Shown piece after piece: positions 23,144-31,095 of a stretch of DNA of 39,472 bases. Positions within the stretch are counted from its first letter, which is position 1; the number at the start of each line of letters is the position of its first letter. Source of the DNA: Polynucleobacter sp. (GTDB taxonomy: Bacteria > Pseudomonadota > Gammaproteobacteria > Burkholderiales > Burkholderiaceae_D); assembly GCA_021737945.1 (NCBI GenBank), contig JAIPCX010000024.1, positions 1 to 39,472 on the forward strand. The letters are read 5' to 3'. The notes under the pieces were generated by a model. It made no database searches and was not told where the DNA came from. It saw only the letters and a list, made by a program, of their open reading frames with translations. The translations under genes and the position numbers were made by a program.

Positions 23144-25045
23144 TTAGACGATGCTATCGTCGTCAGAATCGTGTTGAGATTTCATGTGAGCTTTGCTGCT
23201 AGGCGAGCCTTTTTCTTCCATAGGCGTTCCATCAGGGTTGGTGAGTCCATTTGATAGATAGGGTTCCTTTTCTTCCTCGCTATCGCTATCGTTGCTTAGC
23301 GCGCCTTCCATATTCACCACATGATCGTTCTCTGTTTGCGTTGAATGATCATGTCCATGTGCGTGTTTAGCAGATACCTTACAAGCGCGAACAATACCTT
23401 TGCCTGCGCCATAGATAGTCTGCGGAATGATGCGCAGGTCGTCGCGATGGGCATAGCCTGCGATGAAAATCAGCATAAGCGGCGGTAAAATCAAGGAGAG
23501 TTGCCTGTCTAGTTCGTTGGTGTGTGGACTTTGAGGAGAAAAGCGCTGAATGATTCCTACATAAAGAATTAGGCTAAGCATTTTCCCTATGAAAGCCATG
23601 CCGGTATCTATGCGTTTGCTACCAAATTCTGGTGTCACCATGGTGGTGTCACGTTTTTTCTGTGTGGCCAAATCGAATTCGGCTTGGTAGGTAGTCCACA
23701 AGCTTGATTTTTTCTTGGCATAACTCATTTCTTTGTCGATCGAGTTTTCAAGATCAATGGCAGCAGATAACTTATTTACGTAGTCATACGATTTTGGACT
23801 CAGATTATCAATATACGTTTTTATATCTAGCTTAAGACTTTCCAGATAAGACATTTTTTTAATGTAGTAGTCCGTACTAAAATTTGGCTTCTCTACAGCG
23901 CCATCGATTTGTGATGCAATGAGTTGTCCGGTTAAAGAGGTTGCAGCTCCAGCGAGCATGCCAACTAAAAAAACAATCCCTGTTCGTAGTATGACTGGGT
24001 CAATGGCACCGGTAGGTTGTTCTACGTTTGTGCAATTAGCATTAGGCGTATACGAATGACACCATTTGGTAGCATTCCCAGAAAAATATCCGCCATGAGC
24101 GTCATACAATTGCCAATCGCGAACAGCATACAGTGCGGTGAACCAAGCAAACGGCAACCCGCGTACTAGGAAATTTTTTCCCCAGGCTTTAAATCCCCCC
24201 ACAAGCCCCATATGCTTTAAAGCTTCAGCCGCAGTTACTTTTTTTATTTCGCCATTAACTTTAATATCAAATTTTTTACTTGGGTCTTTGTTGGCGCAGG
24301 CTACAAAGAGATCGCCGAGTGCATGTCCTAATTGGCGCTGTATGGCAAACCATTGCTGAGTTTCTGGGATACCTATTGTGGAGGTGCGTGTTAATTGAGC
24401 TATTTTTTCACTGAGCAATTCGTTCATAAATGGAACCACCACCGGGAATAACCCAGGATTCCCAGTACCTATCGTTGCAAAGCCACCGATGCCAAATGAT
24501 GTCAACTGGAGTAAGCTGCCTGCAACAAAATCCATGGCGTACTTGCGTATCCGAGCTTCTCTCACTGCCGCCGTTTCTTTTTCTTCTTGCCGCTCGAAGT
24601 CTGCTTTTTTGACTCTGGTCCAGGGCTGGATCAAATTGTTTTCAATTTTCTCCCGACGTTCGGTCGGCATTAAATCTTCTAGATCGTCATCACTAGAGTC
24701 CGCTTCGCTGACGATTGAATCTTCATCATCTGAGGAATTTTCATCAGAACCCTTAATGTCTGAATGTTTGCTATTCGATGAATTTTTAAGGTTGTTATTT
24801 TTTTCTGATGTCCCAGAAGTTTTTTGAGAGTCAGTGTCTACCTGCGATGAATTTTTATTATTTTTAGGATTGACCTTGAATTGTGGTGAACTTGCATGCG
24901 CTTGCAGCAGTCTTGTTTTGCGAGTGGTGAGTGTTTTATCATCCTGCGACAACTTCCTTCTGGGCGTTTGGAGATTTGTCGTAAAAATTCCTTGAACTGC
25001 AGCAGGGTTGGACGTATCAAGTGGCGGTGTAGTCGATAGGCTCAT
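23144..25045 (-). CDS. Putative type III secreted membrane-spanning effector 2
   Basis: No known family was recognised for this 633-residue protein. Residues 1-60 are Ser/Thr/Pro-rich with basic patches, and 60-125 are low-complexity Ser/Asn/Asp with an acidic run (SSDDDLEDL), as expected of a disordered secretion and chaperone-binding region. Hydrophobic segments lie near 169-192, 290-307, 352-375, 485-500 and 516-532, so it is probably a multi-pass membrane protein after delivery. The C-terminus is acidic and Ser-rich (DSDSEEEKEP, SDDDSIV) and contains a short His cluster (HAHGHDH). The ATG follows the chaperone 2 stop by nine bases, with TGAGG forming both the stop and the ribosome-binding site. 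Overall layout resembles effector 1 (disordered acidic N-terminus, then membrane segments), but residue-level homology is not obvious. Secretion is inferred from the chaperone context. Confidence 0.55.
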   Translation of the reverse strand: MSLSTTPPLDTSNPAAVQGIFTTNLQTPRRKLSQDDKTLTTRKTRLLQAHASSPQFKVNPKNNKNSSQVDTDSQKTSGTSEKNNNLKNSSNSKHSDIKGSDENSSDDEDSIVSEADSSDDDLEDLMPTERREKIENNLIQPWTRVKKADFERQEEKETAAVREARIRKYAMDFVAGSLLQLTSFGIGGFATIGTGNPGLFPVVVPFMNELLSEKIAQLTRTSTIGIPETQQWFAIQRQLGHALGDLFVACANKDPSKKFDIKVNGEIKKVTAAEALKHMGLVGGFKAWGKNFLVRGLPFAWFTALYAVRDWQLYDAHGGYFSGNATKWCHSYTPNANCTNVEQPTGAIDPVILRTGIVFLVGMLAGAATSLTGQLIASQIDGAVEKPNFSTDYYIKKMSYLESLKLDIKTYIDNLSPKSYDYVNKLSAAIDLENSIDKEMSYAKKKSSLWTTYQAEFDLATQKKRDTTMVTPEFGSKRIDTGMAFIGKMLSLILYVGIIQRFSPQSPHTNELDRQLSLILPPLMLIFIAGYAHRDDLRIIPQTIYGAGKGIVRACKVSAKHAHGHDHSTQTENDHVVNMEGALSNDSDSEEEKEPYLSNGLTNPDGTPMEEKGSPSSKAHMKSQHDSDDDSIV

Positions 25046-25054
25046 GGCGTGACC

Positions 25055-25537
25055 TCATGCAAGTTCGTTAAGTGGAGTTTGTTCTGGCTGACCAAAAAGC
25101 TGGCTCATAATTTCGGCAATGGGAGCAGCTGCAGCACCTTTGAATAAATTGTTTTGCAGGCTGATGGCACAAGCTGAATAGCTACGTAAGTCATTCGCTA
25201 AAACTTTGGCTTCGCTCTGGTCGAGATCAACGATATGAACGACAAACAGCACATGGCCACTGGTGGGATCAAGTGCATAAACCCCATTAGTTTTTGTACC
25301 GCTCAATAAATTGAGTGTGAGTAGGTTGTCGTAAATATCAAGACGCTGCGAATCTTCAATGGGACCATGATCGACATAGCAAAAAATTCGATCAGGATTT
25401 GAGTGTTCATCGAAAATTAATGCAATAGGTATATCGTCAATCTCTAAATAATTAGAAAATCCCAGTTCATCCAGATCGTCTAAATTCAGCTCGGTTGAAA
25501 TATCACGACAAAGATCTAAAAATTGTGAATGATTCAT
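25055..25537 (-). CDS. CesT-like type III secretion chaperone 2
   Basis: This is a 160-residue paralogue of chaperone 1. It shows the same CesT pattern: FLDLCRDISTELNLDDLDELG, LEIDDIPIALIFDE, IFCYVDHGPIED, a helix into LLTLNLLSGTKTNGVYALD, VLFVVHIVDLDQ, and SYSACAISLQNNLF near the C-terminus. The protein is acidic, as class I chaperones usually are. It is the first clear gene of the four-gene islet chaperone 2-effector 2-chaperone 1-effector 1. An AAGGAG ribosome-binding site lies nine bases before the ATG and overlaps the stop of a 43-codon upstream ORF. Its partner should be effector 2. No secretion-machine gene is in the window. Confidence 0.75.
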   Translation of the reverse strand: MNHSQFLDLCRDISTELNLDDLDELGFSNYLEIDDIPIALIFDEHSNPDRIFCYVDHGPIEDSQRLDIYDNLLTLNLLSGTKTNGVYALDPTSGHVLFVVHIVDLDQSEAKVLANDLRSYSACAISLQNNLFKGAAAAPIAEIMSQLFGQPEQTPLNELA

Positions 25538-25552
25538 GGTGTGATGTCTCCT

Positions 25553-25684
25553 TCATGCACGTAAAAATGAGACAGACCGATTCGATTCAGCGATAACACT
25601 CGAATGAGTGGAGTACGGCATCTCATTTTTTTTAGACAAAAAGCTACTCTTCAGGCGTACTCGCCTGTTTGTCATCTGAACCAT
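25553..25684 (-). CDS. Possible 43-residue leader ORF before chaperone 2
   Basis: This 43-codon ORF has an ATG with a strong AGGAG eight bases upstream, and its TGA stop overlaps the chaperone 2 ribosome-binding site. The product begins MVQMTNRRVRLKSS and is Ser-rich and basic; it matches nothing I recognise. The leader GGAGACATCAC before its ATG is repeated before the chaperone 2 ATG, so it may be a duplicated translation-start region rather than a functional gene. It could act as a translated leader that couples or attenuates chaperone 2 expression. Coding status is uncertain. Confidence 0.35.
   Translation of the reverse strand: MVQMTNRRVRLKSSFLSKKNEMPYSTHSSVIAESNRSVSFLRA
25563..25630. 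repeat. Ten-base inverted repeat in the chaperone 2 leader
   Basis: AAAAATGAGA at 25563-25572 is exactly complementary to TCTCATTTTT at 25621-25630, with 48 bases between. A smaller CACTC-GAAT-GAGTG hairpin lies inside at 25597-25610. Both fall within the 43-codon leader ORF, so the mRNA could fold over the chaperone 2 start region. Confidence 0.4.
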
Positions 25685-25700
25685 GGTGATGTCTCCTGTT

Positions 25701-25754
25701 TTATTCGAATAATCAGCGGCGGGAACTACCGAAATCTAGTCAGCGCCGCGCTGA
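25701..25754. promoter_or_regulatory. Two palindromes in the islet promoter region
   Basis: The 237 bases from 25685 to 25921 hold no gene. They contain a perfect 12-base palindrome TTATTCGAATAA (25701-25712) just before the leader ORF ribosome-binding site, and a TCAGCGC-C-GCGCTGA dyad (25740-25754). Either could be a regulator site. No confident -35/-10 pair was found, and no plant-pathogen type hrp_II box with the right spacing. Confidence 0.35.
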
Positions 25755-25877
25755 ATATTTGTGAGAGTTCTGTAACCAGCTTGCGCTGATAGTTCAACGG
25801 AGATGCAAAATAGGCATAAAAAACCTTGCGATTTCTTAAGGCGCATGCGTTTAGGACAGAGCGGGTGGTAATGCAGA

Positions 25878-25908
25878 CGCAGGTAGTCTGGAAATCTGAC
25901 TACCTGCG
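25878..25908 (-). terminator. Hairpin downstream of the glutathione peroxidase gene
   Basis: CGCAGGTAGTC and GACTACCTGCG form a perfect 11-pair stem with a nine-base loop, 13 bases after the peroxidase stop. No T-run follows directly. A weaker CCTT/AAGG stem followed by six T on the minus strand lies further on (25818-25841). Confidence 0.5.
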
Positions 25909-25921
25909 GTGTGAAAAGAGT

Positions 25922-26407
25922 TTAGGCAGCCAAGAGTTTGGCGACGTCAGATTCCAGCTGAGCGGGTGTGGTGGTAGGGGCATAGCGTTCGTGGACTTTG
26001 CCATCACGACCGACCAGAAATTTCGTGAAATTCCATTTGATGCCCTCGGTACCTAACACGCCGGGGGCTTCTGCTTTGAGTAGTGTGAATAAGGGATGAG
26101 CGTTGACACCGTTGACATCGACTTTGTCAAATAACGGAAAACTCACCCCATAATTTTTTTCACAGAATGCAGCAATATCTGCGGCGCTGCCGGGTTCTTG
26201 TGCGCCAAATTGATTACATGGAAATCCCAGTACAACCAAGCCCTGATCTTTGTATTGACGGTGCAAAGTCTCTAGTCCCGCATAATGGGGCGTGAAGCCA
26301 CACTGGCTGGCAGTATTCACTATTAACAGTACGTGTCCTTTGTAGGCGGACAGATCGGTGTCTTTGCCCGCTAGGGTGCGCACCGGCAGGGTATACAAGT
26401 CGCTCAT
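25922..26407 (-). CDS. Glutathione peroxidase family thiol peroxidase
   Basis: This 161-residue enzyme reduces hydrogen peroxide or lipid hydroperoxides with a thiol donor. The peroxidatic cysteine is at about residue 36 in NTASQCGFTPHY, where selenoproteins would have selenocysteine. The catalytic partners Gln (LGFPCNQFGAQEPG) and Trp-Asn (KWNFTKFLV) are present. A second cysteine in AAFCEKNYGVSFP may serve as the resolving residue in a thioredoxin-dependent cycle, as in bacterial BtuE-like enzymes. It is divergent from yggS with 88 bases between the two starts, and its stop faces the type III islet. Periplasmic export is unlikely because no signal peptide is visible. Confidence 0.92.
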   Translation of the reverse strand: MSDLYTLPVRTLAGKDTDLSAYKGHVLLIVNTASQCGFTPHYAGLETLHRQYKDQGLVVLGFPCNQFGAQEPGSAADIAAFCEKNYGVSFPLFDKVDVNGVNAHPLFTLLKAEAPGVLGTEGIKWNFTKFLVGRDGKVHERYAPTTTPAQLESDVAKLLAA

Positions 26408-26495
26408 CTAGATCTCCATAACCAAACAGAGTGTTGATACTAGCAGGGCTGGGCCTCGTCTGCAGACTGGGTCGCTTGAGCGATAATGCGGGGCT

Positions 26496-27197
26496 ATGTC
26501 GATATCTACCCAACTTGCGGCTGTGCGTCATGCCATAGACCAATCTTGCCAAACGGCGGGACGAGAACCTGCGTCGGTGACTCTGCTGGCGGTCTCTAAA
26601 ACATTTGGGGCCGACGCGGTGATAGTGGCGGCTGACGCGGGTCAAGTCGCCTTCGGGGAAAATTATTTGCAAGAGGCGGTAAATAAAATAGCCGAAGTAC
26701 ACGAGCTTAGGCCCGAGCTTCACTTGGATTGGCATTTTATTGGACCGATACAAAGTAATAAGACGCGCCCGATCGCAGAAAATTTTTCCTGGGTACATGC
26801 AGTCGACCGCGAAAAAATTGCGCAGCGTTTATCTGAGCAGCGGCCTGAGGGTTTGCCGCCATTGAATATTTGTCTGCAGGTGAACGTGAGTGGTGAGGCC
26901 AGTAAGAGCGGTGTGTCACCTGAAGAATTATCCGTGTTGGCTAAAGCGGTTGTTGGATTACCCAATATTCAGTTACGCGGCTTGATGGCGATACCGGAGC
27001 CGGAGGCTGATCTCGTTAAACAACGTGCACCATTTGCTTTACTGCGCGAGTTACAACAACAACTGGCAGAGATGGGTATCGCGACCGATACCCTGTCTAT
27101 GGGTATGTCAGGGGATATGCAGGCGGCCATCATGGAAGGTGCAACGATGGTGCGTATTGGTAGCGCAATTTTTGGAAAACGGGATTATGCAAACTAA
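26496..27197 (+). CDS. yggS: PLP homeostasis protein (YggS/PROSC family)
   Basis: This is a 233-residue pyridoxal-phosphate-binding protein that buffers PLP and influences amino-acid metabolism. The PLP lysine is at about residue 35 in VTLLAVSKTFGADAV. Other family signatures are FGENYLQEAVNKI, DWHFIGPIQSNKT, GLMAIPEPE, and LSMGMSGDMQAAIMEGATMVRIGSAIFG (given here in parts as LSMGMSGDMQAAI and VRIGSAIFG). It overlaps the proC start by 11 bases; a yggS-proC pair is common in proteobacteria. The gene is divergent from the peroxidase. Confidence 0.95.
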   Translation: MSISTQLAAVRHAIDQSCQTAGREPASVTLLAVSKTFGADAVIVAADAGQVAFGENYLQEAVNKIAEVHELRPELHLDWHFIGPIQSNKTRPIAENFSWVHAVDREKIAQRLSEQRPEGLPPLNICLQVNVSGEASKSGVSPEELSVLAKAVVGLPNIQLRGLMAIPEPEADLVKQRAPFALLRELQQQLAEMGIATDTLSMGMSGDMQAAIMEGATMVRIGSAIFGKRDYAN

Positions 27198-28011
27198 TTT
27201 GAAAATTGCTTTCATCGGCGGCGGCAATATGGCGCAGGCCTTGATTAGCGGTCTGGCAGATAAACTGATTCCAGCGAACCAGATTCATGTGGTGGATGTA
27301 CATGCAGAGACACTGCGCAACGTAGAAAAAAAATGGGGTGTAAGCACCGCTGCTACTGCAGGTGCTGAAGTGGGTGTGGCAGATGTGATTGTGCTGGCAG
27401 TTAAGCCACAGCAGATGCATGAAGTGGCATCGAGTATTTCGCCCTCTATAAAAAATCAATTAATCCTCTCTATCGCTGCAGGTATTCGTGCCGCTGATTT
27501 ATCGCGTTGGTTAGGTGGGCATCAGGCCATAGTTAGAACTATGCCCAACACGCCGGCTTTAATCGGTCAGGGTATTACGGGTATGGTGGCGTTAGCTGGC
27601 GTGTCGGATCAGCAGCGCACTATCGCTGACACTATTTTGCGTGCTGTGGGTCAGACGGTTTGGTTGGAATCTGAAAATCAAATTGATGCAGTGACGGCCG
27701 TTTCGGGTAGCGGCCCGGCTTATGTATTTTATTTTCTGGAAGCGATGCAGCAGGCCGCTGTTGAATTGGGTCTGAGTGCTGAGCAAGGTCGTAGCCTGGC
27801 GCAGGCAACCTTTCTTGGAGCGTCTGCATTGGCCAGTGCGTCTGATGAATCACTAGCCACGTTACGCGAGCGTGTTACCTCGAAAGGTGGCACGACCTAC
27901 GCTGCTTTGACATCGTTGAATGACGATGCAGTACAAGCTGCCATCATCAAGGCGCTGAAAGCAGCAGCACAGCGTGGTGCTGAGCTAGGTAAGGAATTTG
28001 GCCAGAGCTGA
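27187..28011 (+). CDS. proC: Pyrroline-5-carboxylate reductase
   Basis: This enzyme carries out the last step of proline synthesis, reducing pyrroline-5-carboxylate with NAD(P)H. The 274-residue chain starts with the Rossmann loop IAFIGGGNMAQALISGL, followed by VVDVHAETLRNVE, VILAVKPQ-type strand (VIVLAVKPQQM), RTMPNTPALIGQGITGMVA, and the C-terminal signature ending in TSKGGTTYAAL. The frame is open for 54 codons upstream inside yggS, but the ATG at 27187 gives the normal start and overlaps the last codons of yggS. The stop lies 14 bases from the convergent pilT stop. Confidence 0.96.
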   Translation: MQTNLKIAFIGGGNMAQALISGLADKLIPANQIHVVDVHAETLRNVEKKWGVSTAATAGAEVGVADVIVLAVKPQQMHEVASSISPSIKNQLILSIAAGIRAADLSRWLGGHQAIVRTMPNTPALIGQGITGMVALAGVSDQQRTIADTILRAVGQTVWLESENQIDAVTAVSGSGPAYVFYFLEAMQQAAVELGLSAEQGRSLAQATFLGASALASASDESLATLRERVTSKGGTTYAALTSLNDDAVQAAIIKALKAAAQRGAELGKEFGQS

Positions 28012-28025
28012 ACTGCCTTACTTCC

Positions 28026-29066
28026 TTAATGAAAATTTTCTGGTGTTTTGGCCGCTGCTCTGGCGGCATCAAGATTGATACGACGGCGACGAACTAACTC
28101 AGACAAGCAGGCGTCTAGAGTCTGCATACCGACTGCCGCACCGGTTTGCATCGTTGAATACATTTGTGCCACTTTTGCTTCGCGAATCAAATTACGTATA
28201 GCAGGCGTGCCCAACATAATTTCATGGGCAGCGATTCGGCCGGTACCCTCGGCATTTTTCAATAAGGTTTGTGAGATCACTGCTTGCAGTGATTCAGAGA
28301 GCATCGCACGGACCATTTCTTTTTCATCGCCCGGAAAAACGTCAATGATACGGTCGATCGTTTTTGATGCTGATGCTGTATGCAAGGTACCAAACACCAA
28401 GTGCCCCGTTTCGGCGGCGGTGAGTGCTAAGCGTATGGTTTCCAGATCGCGTAATTCACCCACCAAAATAACATCCGGATCTTCCCGTAACGCTGAGCGC
28501 AGCGCGGCGGCAAATGAATGGGTGTGCGGCCCAAGCTCGCGTTGATTGATTAAGCACTTATTTGAAATGTGCACAAATTCGATAGGATCTTCAATCGTTA
28601 GTATGTGTGCTTGTTCATTTTCATTAATGTGATTAACCATCGCCGCTAAGGTGGTGGATTTACCTGAACCCGTCGGGCCGGTCACTAAAATCAAACCACG
28701 TGGTTTGAGCGATAGATCAGCAAAAATTTTTGGTGTATCTAACTCAGCGAGTGAAAAAATTTTTGAAGGAATGGTTCTCAGCACAGCTGCCGGACCGCGA
28801 TCTTGATGAAATGCATTGACCCGAAATCGTGCCTGACCGGGAAGTTCGAATGAAAAATCGACTTCTAGTAATTCGTCATAGCGCTTGCTCAGATCGGCGC
28901 TCATGATGGAATCCAACATTGCACGAACATCCTGCTTTGAAAGCGATGGAAGATTGATACGCTTAACTTCACCATGTACTCGTATTAGAGGCGGCATACC
29001 AGCAGATAGATGTAAGTCGGAGGCTTTGTTACGTACGCTGAAAGCAAGCAGTTCAGTGATATCCAT
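28026..29066 (-). CDS. pilT: Type IV pilus retraction ATPase PilT
   Basis: This hexameric cytoplasmic ATPase powers type IV pilus retraction and twitching motility. The 346-residue protein has the PAS-like N-terminal domain opening with MDITELLAFSVRNKASDLHL, the Walker A loop GPTGSGKST, the Asp box (ILTIEDPIEFVH), the Walker B region (RSALREDPDVILVGELRD) and the His box (TGHLVFGTLHTASA). The C-terminal retraction region has the AIRNLIREAKVAQMYS stretch typical of PilT. No pilU follows: the gene converges on proC. In many proteobacteria pilT is divergent from yggS-proC, so the local order differs. Its upstream region contains an ATTATCT/AGATAAT dyad. Confidence 0.96.
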   Translation of the reverse strand: MDITELLAFSVRNKASDLHLSAGMPPLIRVHGEVKRINLPSLSKQDVRAMLDSIMSADLSKRYDELLEVDFSFELPGQARFRVNAFHQDRGPAAVLRTIPSKIFSLAELDTPKIFADLSLKPRGLILVTGPTGSGKSTTLAAMVNHINENEQAHILTIEDPIEFVHISNKCLINQRELGPHTHSFAAALRSALREDPDVILVGELRDLETIRLALTAAETGHLVFGTLHTASASKTIDRIIDVFPGDEKEMVRAMLSESLQAVISQTLLKNAEGTGRIAAHEIMLGTPAIRNLIREAKVAQMYSTMQTGAAVGMQTLDACLSELVRRRRINLDAARAAAKTPENFH

Positions 29067-29140
29067 GAAAAAATAAATAAGATCGCGTGAGAGTCACGTT
29101 GGCATGCAGTGCGAGGGAGCACAAGCCAACACCGACGCCG

Positions 29141-29159
29141 ATTATCTGGCGTAGATAAT
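29141..29159. promoter_or_regulatory. ATTATCT-N5-AGATAAT dyad between ubiA and pilT
   Basis: Seven-base perfect arms flank a five-base centre about 75 bases upstream of the pilT ATG, in a 165-base gap. It may be an operator or a small hairpin at the end of the ubiA transcript. A GTGC-GAGGGA-GCAC hairpin lies nearby. Confidence 0.3.
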
Positions 29160-29231
29160 TAGACGGACAAGGAAAGTACAGGCTACTGAGGAGTTTGTTG
29201 CGTAGAAGTGCCGCTGAAGCTGAAAAACTGA

Positions 29232-30098
29232 CTAACCCAACACGATACCGATGAATATCGCCGCACCTAGCCAGTTGTTGTGACGAAAGGCTGCAAAACA
29301 TCCGTCGCGCTCGCGAGTGCGAATTAACGTCCAGTGATAGCCAGCGATGATGGTTGCTACCATCATGCCTGCTGCAAAACCTTTACCTAGTCCTGCGGCT
29401 ACGCCCACTGCGGTAATTAAGCAAAGACTAATGGCATAACTTAGCATGACCGCGCCGACATCATGCTTGCCAAATGTTATAGCGGAGGTGCGAATGCCGA
29501 TTTTAAGATCATCGTCGCGATCGACCATGGCGTATTCGGTGTCATATGCCAATGCCCAAAACACATTGGCAATGAGGAGTACCCAAGCTTCTGTCGGTAC
29601 GGTGTTGAGTACGGCTGCGTAAGCCATGGGTATGCCAAAGCCAAAGGCAATCCCCAGATAGGCTTGAGGTAATGCAAAAAATCGTTTGAAGTAGGGATAG
29701 CTGCCAGCGACTATTACCGCGAGTACCGATAATTCGCGCGTTAATACATTCAGTGGCAAGATCAGCGCGAATGAAACTAACGCAAAAATAAGGGCGATGG
29801 CAATCGCTTCCCAAGCGTGGAGTTGACCTGAAGTGAGAGGTCGCTCTGCAGTGCGTTTTACATGACGATCAAAATCGCGGTCAGCAAAATCATTGATAGC
29901 GCATCCTGCGGAACGCATCAGTATCGTACCAACAGTAAAAATCACAATCAGCTGAATATCAGGCATACCGTCCGAGGCTAACCACAATGCAGACAATGTG
30001 GGCCACAGTAGTAGCAAGCTGCCTATGGGTTTATCTAACCTAACTAATTTTGCATACAGCGCAAGTCGATGAATGATCGACTGAGGAGTGACTGTCAT
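29232..30098 (-). CDS. ubiA: 4-hydroxybenzoate polyprenyltransferase
   Basis: This integral membrane enzyme attaches a polyprenyl chain to 4-hydroxybenzoate in ubiquinone synthesis. The 288-residue product has the first Asp-rich motif ([20 protein letters not shown]) and the second ([20 protein letters not shown]), with hydrophobic segments throughout. The start [21 protein letters not shown] near the N-terminus is typical. The frame stays open 46 codons upstream into oxyR, but I chose the ATG at 30098, ten bases after the oxyR stop. It shares its direction with oxyR and may be co-transcribed with it. Its polyprenyl substrate derives from the pathway containing ispA and dxs. Confidence 0.95.
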   Translation of the reverse strand: MTVTPQSIIHRLALYAKLVRLDKPIGSLLLLWPTLSALWLASDGMPDIQLIVIFTVGTILMRSAGCAINDFADRDFDRHVKRTAERPLTSGQLHAWEAIAIALIFALVSFALILPLNVLTRELSVLAVIVAGSYPYFKRFFALPQAYLGIAFGFGIPMAYAAVLNTVPTEAWVLLIANVFWALAYDTEYAMVDRDDDLKIGIRTSAITFGKHDVGAVMLSYAISLCLITAVGVAAGLGKGFAAGMMVATIIAGYHWTLIRTRERDGCFAAFRHNNWLGAAIFIGIVLG

Positions 30099-30108
30099 GA
30101 TAAAAAAA

Positions 30109-31056
30109 TTATTCTTCTTCGAGTGCTGCGTCTGGCAACATCTGCACTCCTTGCAGCTTGCACGCCAGTATCGCTTGACGTACCGCTTCAACCGCTGCAC
30201 GGCGTGTGTAGCTCTTGCGCCAAGCAATAACGACACGTCGTGAGGGCACGGGTGCTTCGAAGGGAATGTAATTCAACATATCTTGGCTAGTATTGGTGGT
30301 GGGTACCGACGCTTGAGGTAACACCGTAATACCTATGCCTGAGGCTACCATGTGTCGTATGGTTTCGAGTGATGAGCCTTCGAATGTTTTTGCGATACCG
30401 CTGCCACCGGTAGAGAAGCGCGACATTTCTGGGCATACTTCTAATACCTGATCACGAAAACAGTGTCCTGCACCTAGAAGCAACATGGTTTCAGATTTTA
30501 GTTCTTCGCTATTAATGTTTTTTCGCTGGGCCCAGGCATGATGACGCGGTAGCGCTACCATGAAAGGTTCGTCATACACTGGCTGCACCATTAGACCCTG
30601 CTGATTAAAAGGTAAGGCCATGATGGCAGCATCTAATTCACCCGCACGCAAGAGCTCAATTAATTTCACTGTGAAATTTTCTAGTAATACCAAAGGCATT
30701 TGCGGCACGTTGTTAATTAGCGTAGGTACTAATTGCGGCAGCAAATACGGAGCGATCGTATAGATCACCCCTATGCGCAGAGTGCCAGACAAAGGATCGT
30801 TATTTTGTTTAGCAATGTCACGGATGAAAGAAGTCTGTTCCAGTACCCGCTCTGCCTGCGTAACGATTTGAGCGCCTACCGGCGTGACGCTGATTTCCGT
30901 ACCGCCGCGCTCAAAAATAGCCACGCCTAGTTCATCTTCGAGTTTTTTAATAGCGACCGATAGCGTGGGTTGTGCCACGAAGCAGGCTTCTGCTGCACGG
31001 CCAAAGTGTTTTTCTCGCGCGACGGCAACGATATATTTCAGTTCTGTCAATGTCAT
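30109..31056 (-). CDS. oxyR: Hydrogen peroxide-sensing regulator OxyR
   Basis: This is a LysR-family peroxide sensor. The 315-residue chain has the N-terminal helix-turn-helix ([20 protein letters not shown] followed by [13 protein letters not shown]) and an effector domain with cysteines at residues 199 and 208 in [14 protein letters not shown]. These are the same positions as the redox cysteines of the enteric protein, so disulfide sensing is expected. It lies between recG and ubiA, all on the minus strand, a recurrent order in Burkholderiales. The glutathione peroxidase in this window would be a natural target, though no binding site was identified. Confidence 0.95.
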   Translation of the reverse strand: MTLTELKYIVAVAREKHFGRAAEACFVAQPTLSVAIKKLEDELGVAIFERGGTEISVTPVGAQIVTQAERVLEQTSFIRDIAKQNNDPLSGTLRIGVIYTIAPYLLPQLVPTLINNVPQMPLVLLENFTVKLIELLRAGELDAAIMALPFNQQGLMVQPVYDEPFMVALPRHHAWAQRKNINSEELKSETMLLLGAGHCFRDQVLEVCPEMSRFSTGGSGIAKTFEGSSLETIRHMVASGIGITVLPQASVPTTNTSQDMLNYIPFEAPVPSRRVVIAWRKSYTRRAAVEAVRQAILACKLQGVQMLPDAALEEE

Positions 31057-31095
31057 GTAATTAGTGTCGCATAGTTAGTCATAAAGTGTATGGAC

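Noticed and set aside
20390-25045. Type III translocon pore proteins (SipB/SipC-like)
   Set aside because: Translocators usually pair with TPR class II chaperones; the chaperones here are of class I type. The possibility is not fully excluded.
20390-25537. Toxin-immunity or contact-dependent inhibition system
   Set aside because: The small proteins match the CesT chaperone pattern rather than immunity proteins, they precede the large genes, and no VgrG, PAAR, TpsB or Rhs feature is present.
25706-25733. Possible hrp_II box (TTCG repeats) upstream of the islet
   Set aside because: Two TTCG words on the minus strand are 20 bases apart instead of the required 16, and lie too close to the start.
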